Assembly (NCBI RefSeq): GCF_023502345.1
Contig: NZ_JAMFLX010000021.1
Location: 1-47,138 of the forward strand
Direction of reading: 5' to 3'
Length of the DNA: 47,138 bases
Origin: Parendozoicomonas callyspongiae
GTDB lineage: Bacteria > Pseudomonadota > Gammaproteobacteria > Pseudomonadales > Endozoicomonadaceae
In this document: one piece after another, positions 1 through 7,119 of the stretch
Position numbering within the stretch: the first letter of the stretch is position 1
Layout of the letters: the number at the start of each line of letters is the position of its first letter
Made by a program: the position numbers and the translations under genes
Notes under the pieces: generated by a model
Database searches by the model: none
The model's input: the letters and a program-made list of their open reading frames with translations, nothing else
What the model was told of the DNA's origin: nothing

Positions 1-139
1 ACAACAATTCCCGCTGAATAATGAATTCCCTGTAATAGCAGGCTCTGCAGAGCATCGGATAATCGGCCAAGTCGTAAACTTTCAGCTATGTTTTGTCCTG
101 CCTGTACCATCTGCAAATGAGTTTTACTGGTTAATCATC

Positions 140-475
140 GTGCCACGTTCTAGCCAAAACGTACTGGCTGATAACCTGATCAAAGCCGTTTCACAGTACG
201 TTGCCACCATCCCGGACACACGTCCCAATCAGTGTGACAGCAAAATCACACTGCATGATGCCATCATGTTCGCTCTGGCTGTGATGCATCTCAAGTACCC
301 ATCACTATTGGCTTTTGAAAGGGACAAGCCCAAAGAAGAGATCGCCCACAACCTGGAAACCCTGTATCACATAAACAAGGTTCCCTGTGATACTTATATG
401 CGGGAACTACTGACCCTGAAGTCACAGATATTCAGTCTTTTTGTCTTATCTAACAGCCTGGCCTCAGTATTCTGA
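140..475 (+). pseudogene. Truncated transposase, N-terminal fragment
   Basis: A 111-residue frame starting at GTG resembles the N-terminal domain of a transposase family common in Endozoicomonas-like genomes. The recognisable parts are a conserved core (LHDAIMFALAVMHLKYPSLL) followed by HNLETLYHINKVPCDTYMRE. Full-length members continue for several hundred residues into a DDE catalytic domain. Here the similarity stops after about residue 92 and the frame ends in unrelated sequence, so no catalytic region is left. It is an inactive remnant marking a mobile-element insertion and deletion at the left edge. The family assignment is from memory of the motif; that it is truncated is clearer than which IS family it belongs to. 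Confidence 0.6.
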
Positions 476-523
476 AAGCAAGGGTAAACTTGGATATTTG
501 GTTTTTGGACTGATTTTGAGGCC

Positions 524-589
524 GTATTTAGTTTTCTCTGAGTGGATTTAGTTCTTCTTTGGTATAGAGGTGGGTATTTAGCTTTTCTC
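524..589. repeat. Three degenerate copies of a TATTTAGYTTTTCT motif
   Basis: Three related T-rich blocks lie at 524-538, 545-558 and 574-589, with start-to-start spacings of 21 and 29 bases. A weaker fourth block (gatatttggttttt) is near 493-506. They sit between the broken transposase and the Fic gene. They could be repeated transposase-binding sites at a transposon end, a small operator array, or simply low-complexity T-rich DNA. Confidence 0.35.
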
Positions 590-602
590 AAGGCTGGACA
601 AC

Positions 603-1730
603 ATGTATAAAAAATCCCGGTTTTCTATACGTATCTGGCAGACGTATATACAAAAATGGCCTTTTCTATACACGTTACGTGTGCAAGCGTCAAAAATAGC
701 CCATCAAATGCGGGTGCTGCCCCATCAAATGCGCTCCTATACCGGTGGTCTGTTAGGCACCCGGCCGAATCAGGTACAACGGCATCAAATCCTGGAGCAG
801 AACTTTCCCGACAATGCCCGGCCGGAAGAGACAATGGTTGGCCATCTCCTGTTTGCCCTGAAGCATGAAGGTGTTAACCCAGGTTATCTGCGGCAGGTTT
901 TTCAGCAGGGGGATATTCAGGAGCAGATTAAAGGACAGATAGAACAGCGCCCCAATAGCCAGTGGAGCCGGAGGTTATGGTTCTGGTATGAATATCTAAC
1001 CGGCCACCAGCAGGAGCCTGATTACCGGGTTGAACAGAACTATATCGGTGGCCCTGGCCCCCAGGGTGTTGCGCTCACACCACCTCAGCCAGAGCATATT
1101 GAAGACCTGATGGATGACTGGTTTGCTATGGTAGAGCGGCTGTCCGATTCCGATATTCCTGCGTCTATCCGGGCTGGTATTCTCTCAGCCAGCTTTGTTT
1201 ACCTGCATCCGTTTATGGATGGCAATGGCCGGATCAGCCGCTATCTGATTCAGGATGTACTGGCCAAGTCCGGCATTCTGCAGCCGGGTATTATTCTGCC
1301 GGTATCGGGTGGCATTCTGAACCGGCAGCAGGATTACTATCGTACTCTCGACCAGATTTCCCGCACCATCTGCGATCAGACCGATTTCTATATTGATGAA
1401 GCCGGTCATATCACCATTGAAGGGGAAACTGACCACCTGTTCCGTTACCTTGATTTAACCACTTACTGTCAGTGGCTGTGTGAAGTGATTCGGGATGTGG
1501 CAGAGAGCCTGTTACCCAAAGAGATTGATATGCTGGTGGTTGCCGACAAGCTTTATCACACTCTGGATAAGGTGCTGGGTCTTTCGGCCAAAGACCTGCG
1601 CTTGATGGTGAAGATTATTCTGGATAACAATGGCAAGCTCAGTAAACGTAAGTGCAAGCAGTTTGAGTTTCTGACGGATGCCGACTTTATTCGTATTGAG
1701 GACGTTTGCCAGGCTGTTTTGCAGAAGTAA
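603..1730 (+). CDS. Fic family protein (AMPylase/Fido domain), probably with an internal deletion
   Basis: Fic enzymes transfer AMP or related groups from nucleotides to hydroxyl side chains of target proteins. The full catalytic motif HPFMDGNGRISR begins at about residue 202, with the catalytic His and the anion-binding loop intact. An upstream segment (HLLFALKHEG...RRLWFWYEYLTG) matches the N-terminal domain of a large Fic subfamily. In that subfamily, as I remember it, about 100 residues, including an S/TxxxEG autoinhibitory helix, lie between this segment and the NYIGG segment. Here the two are almost joined (EYLTGHQQEPDYRVEQNYIGG region, residues about 129-150). The first 35-42 residues look like read-through of non-coding sequence; ATGs at 708 and 729 are alternative starts, and none has a strong ribosome site. 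It lies next to a transposase remnant, which fits rearrangement. It could be an active deregulated enzyme or a decaying gene. Confidence 0.75.
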   Translation: MYKKSRFSIRIWQTYIQKWPFLYTLRVQASKIAHQMRVLPHQMRSYTGGLLGTRPNQVQRHQILEQNFPDNARPEETMVGHLLFALKHEGVNPGYLRQVFQQGDIQEQIKGQIEQRPNSQWSRRLWFWYEYLTGHQQEPDYRVEQNYIGGPGPQGVALTPPQPEHIEDLMDDWFAMVERLSDSDIPASIRAGILSASFVYLHPFMDGNGRISRYLIQDVLAKSGILQPGIILPVSGGILNRQQDYYRTLDQISRTICDQTDFYIDEAGHITIEGETDHLFRYLDLTTYCQWLCEVIRDVAESLLPKEIDMLVVADKLYHTLDKVLGLSAKDLRLMVKIILDNNGKLSKRKCKQFEFLTDADFIRIEDVCQAVLQK

Positions 1731-1996
1731 CAGTCAGACAATGGATCAAACTTTGACTCGAATCTCGCTGGTCAGCAGCTTTAGTATCAGGCTTTTTGGG
1801 TTGTTGTTTGGTTTTGAGATAGCCCCCGGGGAATACCGGCAGCAAGACTGACCTGTATCATTGCGAACATTGCGAATACCCCTCAGATTCCCCATCACTC
1901 AAAATTGACTCAGCTCAGGTTGTTTCCCCGGGATGGAAGACGGCCTATCAGTTCTTTGCCCAGGCTGCCCATTGAACGCAGCTCTGTGAGGTTCAC

Positions 1997-2668
1997 ATGC
2001 AAGACTCTCAACAAGTTTGCCACTCCCTGGATGCCCGAGGCTGCCCATGCCCTCAACCACTGATTAAAACCCGCCGTCTCTGGAAAACACTGAATCCTGG
2101 TGATCGCTTTGAAGTCATCATGGATAACGATATTGCCTGCTCTAATCTGATCACTTTCCTCACAGATCAGGGTGCAGATCCCCAGACTTCCCAGGACGGC
2201 AATGAGTTTGTTGTTTCTGCTGTGCGCACCGGTGAAGCGACTCAGAATGGTCCGGATATCTGTCCTCTGCCCACGTCTTCACAGCCTGTTGCTGAGGTAA
2301 CACCTGTACCTGAAGTTCAGCCAGAGCAGGCAGGCAACTATGTTGTAGTTCTGAAAAGTGATCGTATGGGCCAGGGTGATGATGACCTGGGTAGCATTCT
2401 TGCCAAGGCATACGTCAATACGTTGAAAGAACTGGATAACAAGCCTGCCGCCATCATCATGTACAACGGAGGGGTTAAGCTGGCGACTGTGAACTCCGGA
2501 GCTGATGAAACCCTTAAACTTCTGGAAGCCGAAGGTGTTGATGTGATTGTCTGCGGTGCCTGTGTTGAGTTCTTTGAACTCAAGGGCAAGCTGGCTGCAG
2601 GACGCATTTCCAATATGTATGAGATTGCAGAGCGCATGGCTGCAGCGGGTCACGTGGTGAATCCATAA
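1997..2668 (+). CDS. yedF: YedF, sulfurtransferase-like selenium metabolism protein
   Basis: This 223-residue protein has two domains. The N-terminal TusA/SirA-like domain carries the CPxP motif ([10 protein letters not shown], residues about 12-21), the usual persulfide or perselenide carrier cysteine. The C-terminal DsrE-like domain (from about residue 110) contains YNGGVKLA and CGACVEFF. This fusion is the YedF family that co-occurs with selD, and it probably carries selenium to SelD. A TGAGG ribosome site precedes the ATG. The stop overlaps the next start (TAATG), so it is the first gene of a four-gene operon with a desulfurase, DUF3343 and selD. A linker rich in Pro, Glu and Val (residues about 90-110) joins the domains. 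Confidence 0.88.
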   Translation: MQDSQQVCHSLDARGCPCPQPLIKTRRLWKTLNPGDRFEVIMDNDIACSNLITFLTDQGADPQTSQDGNEFVVSAVRTGEATQNGPDICPLPTSSQPVAEVTPVPEVQPEQAGNYVVVLKSDRMGQGDDDLGSILAKAYVNTLKELDNKPAAIIMYNGGVKLATVNSGADETLKLLEAEGVDVIVCGACVEFFELKGKLAAGRISNMYEIAERMAAAGHVVNP

Positions 2669-3834
2669 TGAGTGTGTCAGATAAGCGTGAGCCCCTGGCT
2701 TACTTCGATAATGGTGCAACCAGCTTTCCCAAGCCTCCTCAGGTTGCTGAAGCTGTTGCCCGTTATCTGACGGAAGTGGGTGGTAACTACGGCCGTTCCT
2801 TTCATTCCAGAGCGGTTGAATCTGGGACGGCTATTGAACAGTGCCGGGATATGCTGGCGGAAATGATGGACATTTCCCAGGTTGAGCACCTCTGTTTTGC
2901 CAGCAACGCAACTCACGCTGCCAATGTGATTATCCAGGGGCTGAGCTTCAAGGAAGGCGCTGAAGTTCTTATCTCCCCAATGGAGCACAATGCCACTGCC
3001 CGACCTCTGAAAATGCTGGAAGAGCAGGGGCTGATCAAGCTGGAAACGCTACCGGCAGGCCTGGATGGGCGCATTCAGGTTGAGAAGGTTTCCAATTACA
3101 TCAATAAGAATACGGCTCTGGTGGTGATTAACCATCAGAGCAATGTCAACGGTGTTATTCAGCCAGTTGAAGAGATCAGTGATGTTCTGGGTTATATCCC
3201 GCTGATGGTTGATGCCTCCCAGTCTCTTGGGAAGGTTCCTGTCAAAGTAGATGCCTCGAAGATTGATTACCTGATCTTTACCGGTCACAAGGGCCTGCTT
3301 GGGCCAACTGGAACCGGCGGTATGTTTATTCGTTACCCCGATCAGGTAAATCCTCTGATTCTGGGTGGCACCGGCAGTAACAGTGAACATCTGTCCATGC
3401 CATTGGTTATGCCTGATCGCTTTGAAGCGGGCACACCCAATATTGCCGGTATCTTTGGCCTTCTGGCTGCTCTGGAAAACCGTCCGGGATCCCAGCATAC
3501 CCGTGAAGAGTTTCTGAACCTTCTGGATGCCATTGAAGAGATTGATGGTTTCCGTATCCTGCGTACAGAAGATCAGGACAGCCAGGGTGAAGTGATCTCT
3601 CTGGTTCACGATGAGTATGATTCCAGCGAGCTGGCCTGGCTGTTGAGCAGCCGTGCGAATATACAGACCCGTTCCGGTCTTCACTGTGCCCCTCTGGCCC
3701 ACAAACATTTAGGCTCGTTCCCGGATGGAACCTGCCGCCTGTCGCCTTCTGTCTATCATGGTCAGGCTGATTTTGAGTTCCTGCTGGATACTCTGCGTGG
3801 AATCAGCCTGGAAAAGCTGAAGGAGAGTGCATAA
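2668..3834 (+). CDS. Cysteine desulfurase family aminotransferase (selenium operon type)
   Basis: A 388-residue class V PLP enzyme. The N-terminal [12 protein letters not shown] segment is typical, the PLP lysine is in [13 protein letters not shown] (Lys208), and the active-site cysteine is in SGLHCAP (Cys340). It belongs to the cysteine desulfurase/selenocysteine lyase group whose genes travel with yedF, DUF3343 and selD. The likely role is to release sulfur or selenium from cysteine or selenocysteine for SelD. It overlaps yedF and the DUF3343 gene by stop-start TAATG, so translation is probably coupled. It is distinct from IscS and SufS: it is not beside iron-sulfur genes. Whether it prefers selenocysteine cannot be read from sequence. 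Confidence 0.85.
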   Translation: MSVSDKREPLAYFDNGATSFPKPPQVAEAVARYLTEVGGNYGRSFHSRAVESGTAIEQCRDMLAEMMDISQVEHLCFASNATHAANVIIQGLSFKEGAEVLISPMEHNATARPLKMLEEQGLIKLETLPAGLDGRIQVEKVSNYINKNTALVVINHQSNVNGVIQPVEEISDVLGYIPLMVDASQSLGKVPVKVDASKIDYLIFTGHKGLLGPTGTGGMFIRYPDQVNPLILGGTGSNSEHLSMPLVMPDRFEAGTPNIAGIFGLLAALENRPGSQHTREEFLNLLDAIEEIDGFRILRTEDQDSQGEVISLVHDEYDSSELAWLLSSRANIQTRSGLHCAPLAHKHLGSFPDGTCRLSPSVYHGQADFEFLLDTLRGISLEKLKESA

Positions 3835-4049
3835 TGAGTCGATCTTTCCTTCTATTTCCTTCTGTCCGGTATGCCATCAAGGCTGAGGCTGTTTGCAAAA
3901 TGCAGGGCGTTACCTGTCAGGTTATGCCTGTTCCCCGACAGATCTCTTCTGAATGTGGTATGTGCCTGGAAGTCGATACCGCCCGGGCTGAAGATATTCT
4001 GAATGAACTTCAGCAGGCGCAGTTCCAGGTTACTCTCGCGAATATTTAA
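3834..4049 (+). CDS. DUF3343 putative Se/S carrier protein
   Basis: A 71-residue protein of the DUF3343 type (LFPSVRYAIKAEAVCKMQG...CGMCLEV). These small proteins have conserved cysteines and usually sit in yedF/selD clusters, where they are proposed to carry selenium or sulfur. The cysteines visible here are Cys21, Cys28, Cys41 and Cys44, the last pair in CGMC. A good ribosome site (GAAGGAGAG) lies within the end of the desulfurase gene, and the start overlaps its stop. selD begins 12 bases after this gene. The carrier function is a proposal from genomic context, not shown by the sequence. Confidence 0.82.
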   Translation: MSRSFLLFPSVRYAIKAEAVCKMQGVTCQVMPVPRQISSECGMCLEVDTARAEDILNELQQAQFQVTLANI

Positions 4050-4061
4050 GGCTTAGCATCC

Positions 4062-5147
4062 ATGTCATCTGAAAACACGGCTCCTGCCAAGACGGCTCCT
4101 GCAAGGAGTGGTATTGATCTGCTGAAAACCGTTGAGTATGGCGGTTGCTCGGCCAAGCTGTCTCCTACTGAGCTTGCAGGAATTCTCAGCCAGCTGAACT
4201 TCCCCAGCCATCCTGACCTGCTGGTGGATATCTCCACCCATGATGATGCGGGTGTTTACAAGATCAATGATGAAACTGCGCTGATCTTCACTACCGATTT
4301 CTTCCCGCCAGTATGCAGTGACACTGTAGAGTTCGGTGAAATTGCTGCCGCCAATGCCCTGAGTGATGTTTTCGCCATGGGCGGTGATGCGGTTATGGCG
4401 CTGAACCTGATGATGTACTCCACCAAAGAACTCCCGGTTGAAGGTTTTGCCGAGATTCTGAAAGGTGGTTACAACAAGGTTGCCGAGTGCGGTGCGCTGG
4501 TTGTGGGTGGTCATACTATTGAAGACCACCCTCCCAAGTTTGGTCTGGCGGTTGTGGGCACAGTTCACCCTGACAAGATTGTCAGCAACAGTGATGCGCG
4601 CCCTGGCGATAAACTGATTTTGACCAAGCCCTTGGGTATTGGTGCTTTGATTGCCGGTCAGCGTGAACAGCTGGCAACACCGGAAGCTTATCGTGCAGCT
4701 GTTGAGCAGATGAAACTGCTGAACAAGACCGGCGCCGAGATCATGCGCAAGTACAACACTCGCTGTGCAACAGACGTGACCGGCTTTGGCTTGCTGGGGC
4801 ATGCCCGTGAGATTGCCAACGGCAGCGATATGACTCTGAGCATTGATTCCGCCGCACTGCCTCTGCTGGAGCAGGCTTACGAGTTGTATGACGATGGCTG
4901 TATTCCTGGTGCTGCATTCCGCAATATGCAGTACATTGGTGAAGATGCTCGTTTCCGTGAGGGAATGGATTACAACATCAAGATGATGACCTGCGATGCC
5001 CAGACCTCCGGTGGTCTGCTGATTTGTGCACCTGCTGAAGCGGCGAACGATATGCTGGCTGAACTGCTGGCCAGTGGTAAGCATCCTCAGGCTGCCATTA
5101 TCGGCGAAGTTCTTCCTCGTGAAGATGTTGCGCTGATTATTGGGTAA
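4062..5147 (+). CDS. selD: Selenide, water dikinase (selenophosphate synthase)
   Basis: SelD makes selenophosphate from selenide and ATP. The 361-residue protein has the catalytic cysteine in YGGCSAKLSP (Cys29), the DDAGVY metal/ATP site, TTDFFPP, GGHT and DVTGFGLLGH, all characteristic of the family. The active site uses a normal TGC cysteine codon, not a TGA for selenocysteine. It is the last gene of the yedF operon and is followed by a hairpin terminator. No selA, selB, selC or mnmH is nearby, so this resembles the orphan-SelD arrangement described for organisms with selenium-dependent molybdenum hydroxylases, though other users may lie elsewhere in the genome. The first 16 residues are a low-complexity Ala/Pro/Thr extension. 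Confidence 0.95.
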   Translation: MSSENTAPAKTAPARSGIDLLKTVEYGGCSAKLSPTELAGILSQLNFPSHPDLLVDISTHDDAGVYKINDETALIFTTDFFPPVCSDTVEFGEIAAANALSDVFAMGGDAVMALNLMMYSTKELPVEGFAEILKGGYNKVAECGALVVGGHTIEDHPPKFGLAVVGTVHPDKIVSNSDARPGDKLILTKPLGIGALIAGQREQLATPEAYRAAVEQMKLLNKTGAEIMRKYNTRCATDVTGFGLLGHAREIANGSDMTLSIDSAALPLLEQAYELYDDGCIPGAAFRNMQYIGEDARFREGMDYNIKMMTCDAQTSGGLLICAPAEAANDMLAELLASGKHPQAAIIGEVLPREDVALIIG

Positions 5148-5155
5148 TTTGTATT

Positions 5156-5202
5156 GGGAGTGTCGCTGAGTTCATGCTATGGGCACTCTCACTTTTTCTT
5201 TT
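5156..5202 (+). terminator. Rho-independent terminator of the selenium operon
   Basis: GAGTGTC (5158-5164) pairs with GGCACTC (5182-5188), one G-U pair included, followed by a T-rich run (CTTTTTCTTTT). It begins 9 bases after the selD stop. Confidence 0.65.
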
Positions 5203-5460
5203 GCATGGCTTCTTTTGGTTTAACTGAAGTAGCCGCTATCTTTTTCCCCATCATTACTTCGCTTTAAATTACTCTCATCGAGAGGCGGCTTCACCTTCCT
5301 GCTGGGAAGTGGTGTTCTTTCATCATCTGCAGAGTACCCGATTTCCTCGCTATCACTGCTGCCATCATCTCCACGAATTATTGGATTAGGAAAAGATTAA
5401 GGGTGCTGATTACTGCCAGGTATATCAGTTTCATATCCCGATGAGTAGCGGTTGGAACCT
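5203..5460. other. Gene-free interval between selD and the 366-residue gene
   Basis: The two genes converge here. I see no credible coding region or RNA gene in this stretch, nor a clear terminator for the minus-strand gene. Confidence 0.4.
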
Positions 5461-6561
5461 TTACGTTTTGATCTTTTTAGCTGCAATTATCTGGGATTCA
5501 TCAAATAGATCGTCAGTATCTGAAGGTATGGAATCCTGTTGCTCTTCTCGTTGCTGTTCTCGTTGCTTTTCTTGTTGCTGTTCTTGTTCCAGGGCTTCGA
5601 TTTCAGGCAGTATCAATGCTGGTTCTGGTTCATAAACCGTATCGCGATCTGTGGATATTTGATCAGTTGTTTCTGTTTGCGGTGTTTCTGACGATACCTG
5701 ATCACTCTCGGCAGTATCTTCTGAGAGTACTGCATCAATAGGGTGTACTTTCCCTTTAGCATCAACATTAAGATCAAAATTTCGATACAGATCTGCCTGA
5801 ATACTTCGCGTTTGTTCTTTTAGATATTGGGCCGCTGCATCATCCCCCGATGCCCGCAGGTTCCGAACCATGTAATCCAGATGAAATAAATACTGGCGCG
5901 ACAAGAATACATAGTGCTGGCGAATTGGAAGAGGAACAGCTTCAAGATCCATGTAGTCAGCAATTGAACGCATAGAGCTGTAAAATAAATGATAACTTTC
6001 AGTTAACAGCCCGGCATTGCAGAATTGTCTGCTGGCAAGCAAGGCAGCTTTGGCATAATCCCTGATTAAAGCCCTGCTGGCGCCACCAAACTCACAAGCT
6101 GCGTCAGTATAGAGCTCTTCCAGTTCATCCAGATACCATTCCATTCTTGGGTTGCCGTTGTTGTAGTCTTTCTGGAGGTTAGCTAGCAGCTGAGCCCGTT
6201 TCAGGATGTACTTGGGGCTGGAAAAAGCTGCGTGCCTGTATAACAAGCGGTTCTCATGATCCCGGCCATTGGGTTTCATGCTGTGGGTTTCATCATAGGA
6301 GCGGCATCTGGTGAAGCCTTTCAAAGCCTTCAAGCCTACGCCTGTATGAAGAATCCTATCCTTAACAGCCACAGGGTTATCAATTTCAATGGATATTTTC
6401 CTTCCCCAGCTTGAGCGCACCAGAGCCAGCTCAGCAGGCTTGGTTTGCCCTGTGCGTACAGGAGGGAAGGCATCTTTGGGAATCTGAGTGACCTGGTTTT
6501 GCATGGCAGATCCGTTGCCAGTTGCTACTACTCGGCGTTTTATTAGATATCTAATAAGCAT
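5461..6561 (-). CDS. Hypothetical protein with Gln/Glu-rich C-terminal tail
   Basis: I do not recognise this 366-residue protein. The middle (residues about 85-260) looks helical and soluble, rich in Tyr, Leu and Arg, without signal peptide or membrane segments. The C-terminal part (from about 275) is acidic and disordered, ending in a Gln/Glu/Arg-rich stretch (EALEQEQQQEKQREQQ) and a Lys-rich end. Such tails are frequent in lineage-specific or secreted effector-like proteins of host-associated bacteria, but nothing here proves secretion. The long start at 6561 has no clear ribosome site. Met20 (6504) is an alternative, which would leave an 18-bp palindrome (6540-6557) in the promoter rather than in the coding region. 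It diverges from the OB-fold gene. Confidence 0.65.
   Translation of the reverse strand: MLIRYLIKRRVVATGNGSAMQNQVTQIPKDAFPPVRTGQTKPAELALVRSSWGRKISIEIDNPVAVKDRILHTGVGLKALKGFTRCRSYDETHSMKPNGRDHENRLLYRHAAFSSPKYILKRAQLLANLQKDYNNGNPRMEWYLDELEELYTDAACEFGGASRALIRDYAKAALLASRQFCNAGLLTESYHLFYSSMRSIADYMDLEAVPLPIRQHYVFLSRQYLFHLDYMVRNLRASGDDAAAQYLKEQTRSIQADLYRNFDLNVDAKGKVHPIDAVLSEDTAESDQVSSETPQTETTDQISTDRDTVYEPEPALILPEIEALEQEQQQEKQREQQREEQQDSIPSDTDDLFDESQIIAAKKIKT
6540..6557. promoter_or_regulatory. Perfect 18-bp palindrome between divergent genes
   Basis: The sequence ttattagatatctaataa is a perfect inverted repeat. It lies 36 bases upstream of the Met20 start of the minus-strand gene and 63 bases upstream of the OB-fold ATG (6621). 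Its position and symmetry suggest an operator for a dimeric regulator. If the long start at 6561 is used, it falls inside that gene. Confidence 0.45.
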
Positions 6562-6620
6562 AGCGCTTAAGTTTTTCTAAGCTATTCAGTATCTGGGTGA
6601 AAAGAGCAGGGATAAAGCTG

Positions 6621-6977
6621 ATGCGTCCAATCAGCCTTTCAGGTTTATTAGCCACTTTAAGTTATTTCCTATCTTCCGTGTTGTGGGCTGAGCTGCCTGT
6701 TGGTGAAGAACCCAAGCGCACTTCTGTGCAGGAGGTCATCCAGAAGGATGACGGTACACAGGTGGATATTACTGGTGTTGTACTGCGGCAGGTCGGTCCA
6801 CGCACTGTGCTGGTTCACGATGGTACGGCGGCTGTTGAGGTTGATATTCCCCCTGACCAGGTGCCGGAGGGAGGCTTGAAACCTAATGTCCGGATTCGGA
6901 TTCGTGGTGAGCTGGTGAAGGAGGATGAAACCGGCAATCCTGAACTGGATGCTAATCAGGTGTTCTGGTCTTTCTGA
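6621..6977 (+). CDS. Periplasmic OB-fold (BOF/YgiW-YdeI family) protein
   Basis: A 118-residue protein with a signal peptide (hydrophobic ISLSGLLATLSYFLSSVLWA) and a mature part of about 95 residues. It matches the bacterial OB-fold family: DGTQVDITGVVLRQVG, VLVHDGTAAVEVDIP, RIRIRGELVKED and the closing LDANQVFW. E. coli members such as YgiW and YdeI are periplasmic stress-tolerance proteins; the ligand is unknown. I chose ATG 6621 because AGGGA precedes it at proper spacing; an in-frame GTG at 6597 has no such site and would add eight residues ahead of the signal peptide. Confidence 0.78.
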   Translation: MRPISLSGLLATLSYFLSSVLWAELPVGEEPKRTSVQEVIQKDDGTQVDITGVVLRQVGPRTVLVHDGTAAVEVDIPPDQVPEGGLKPNVRIRIRGELVKEDETGNPELDANQVFWSF

Positions 6978-7119
6978 GCGTTCTCTTCTTCAATTTTTGC
7001 TCTCGAAACAAACGTCAGCATTTTCATCGAAAGGCAGCTAACCTACATTCCTACTTAGCTTTTCTGCTTTTCTATTTTCCCGCTTTCCCTCACCTCGTTG
7101 TATTTCATGAGGTTATGTT

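Noticed and set aside
4140-4170. Selenocysteine (TGA) in SelD active site
   Set aside because: The catalytic position is read by a TGC cysteine codon.
4065-5084. Long minus-strand frame opposite selD
   Set aside because: selD is certain on the other strand; the antisense frame has no recognisable protein or start signal.
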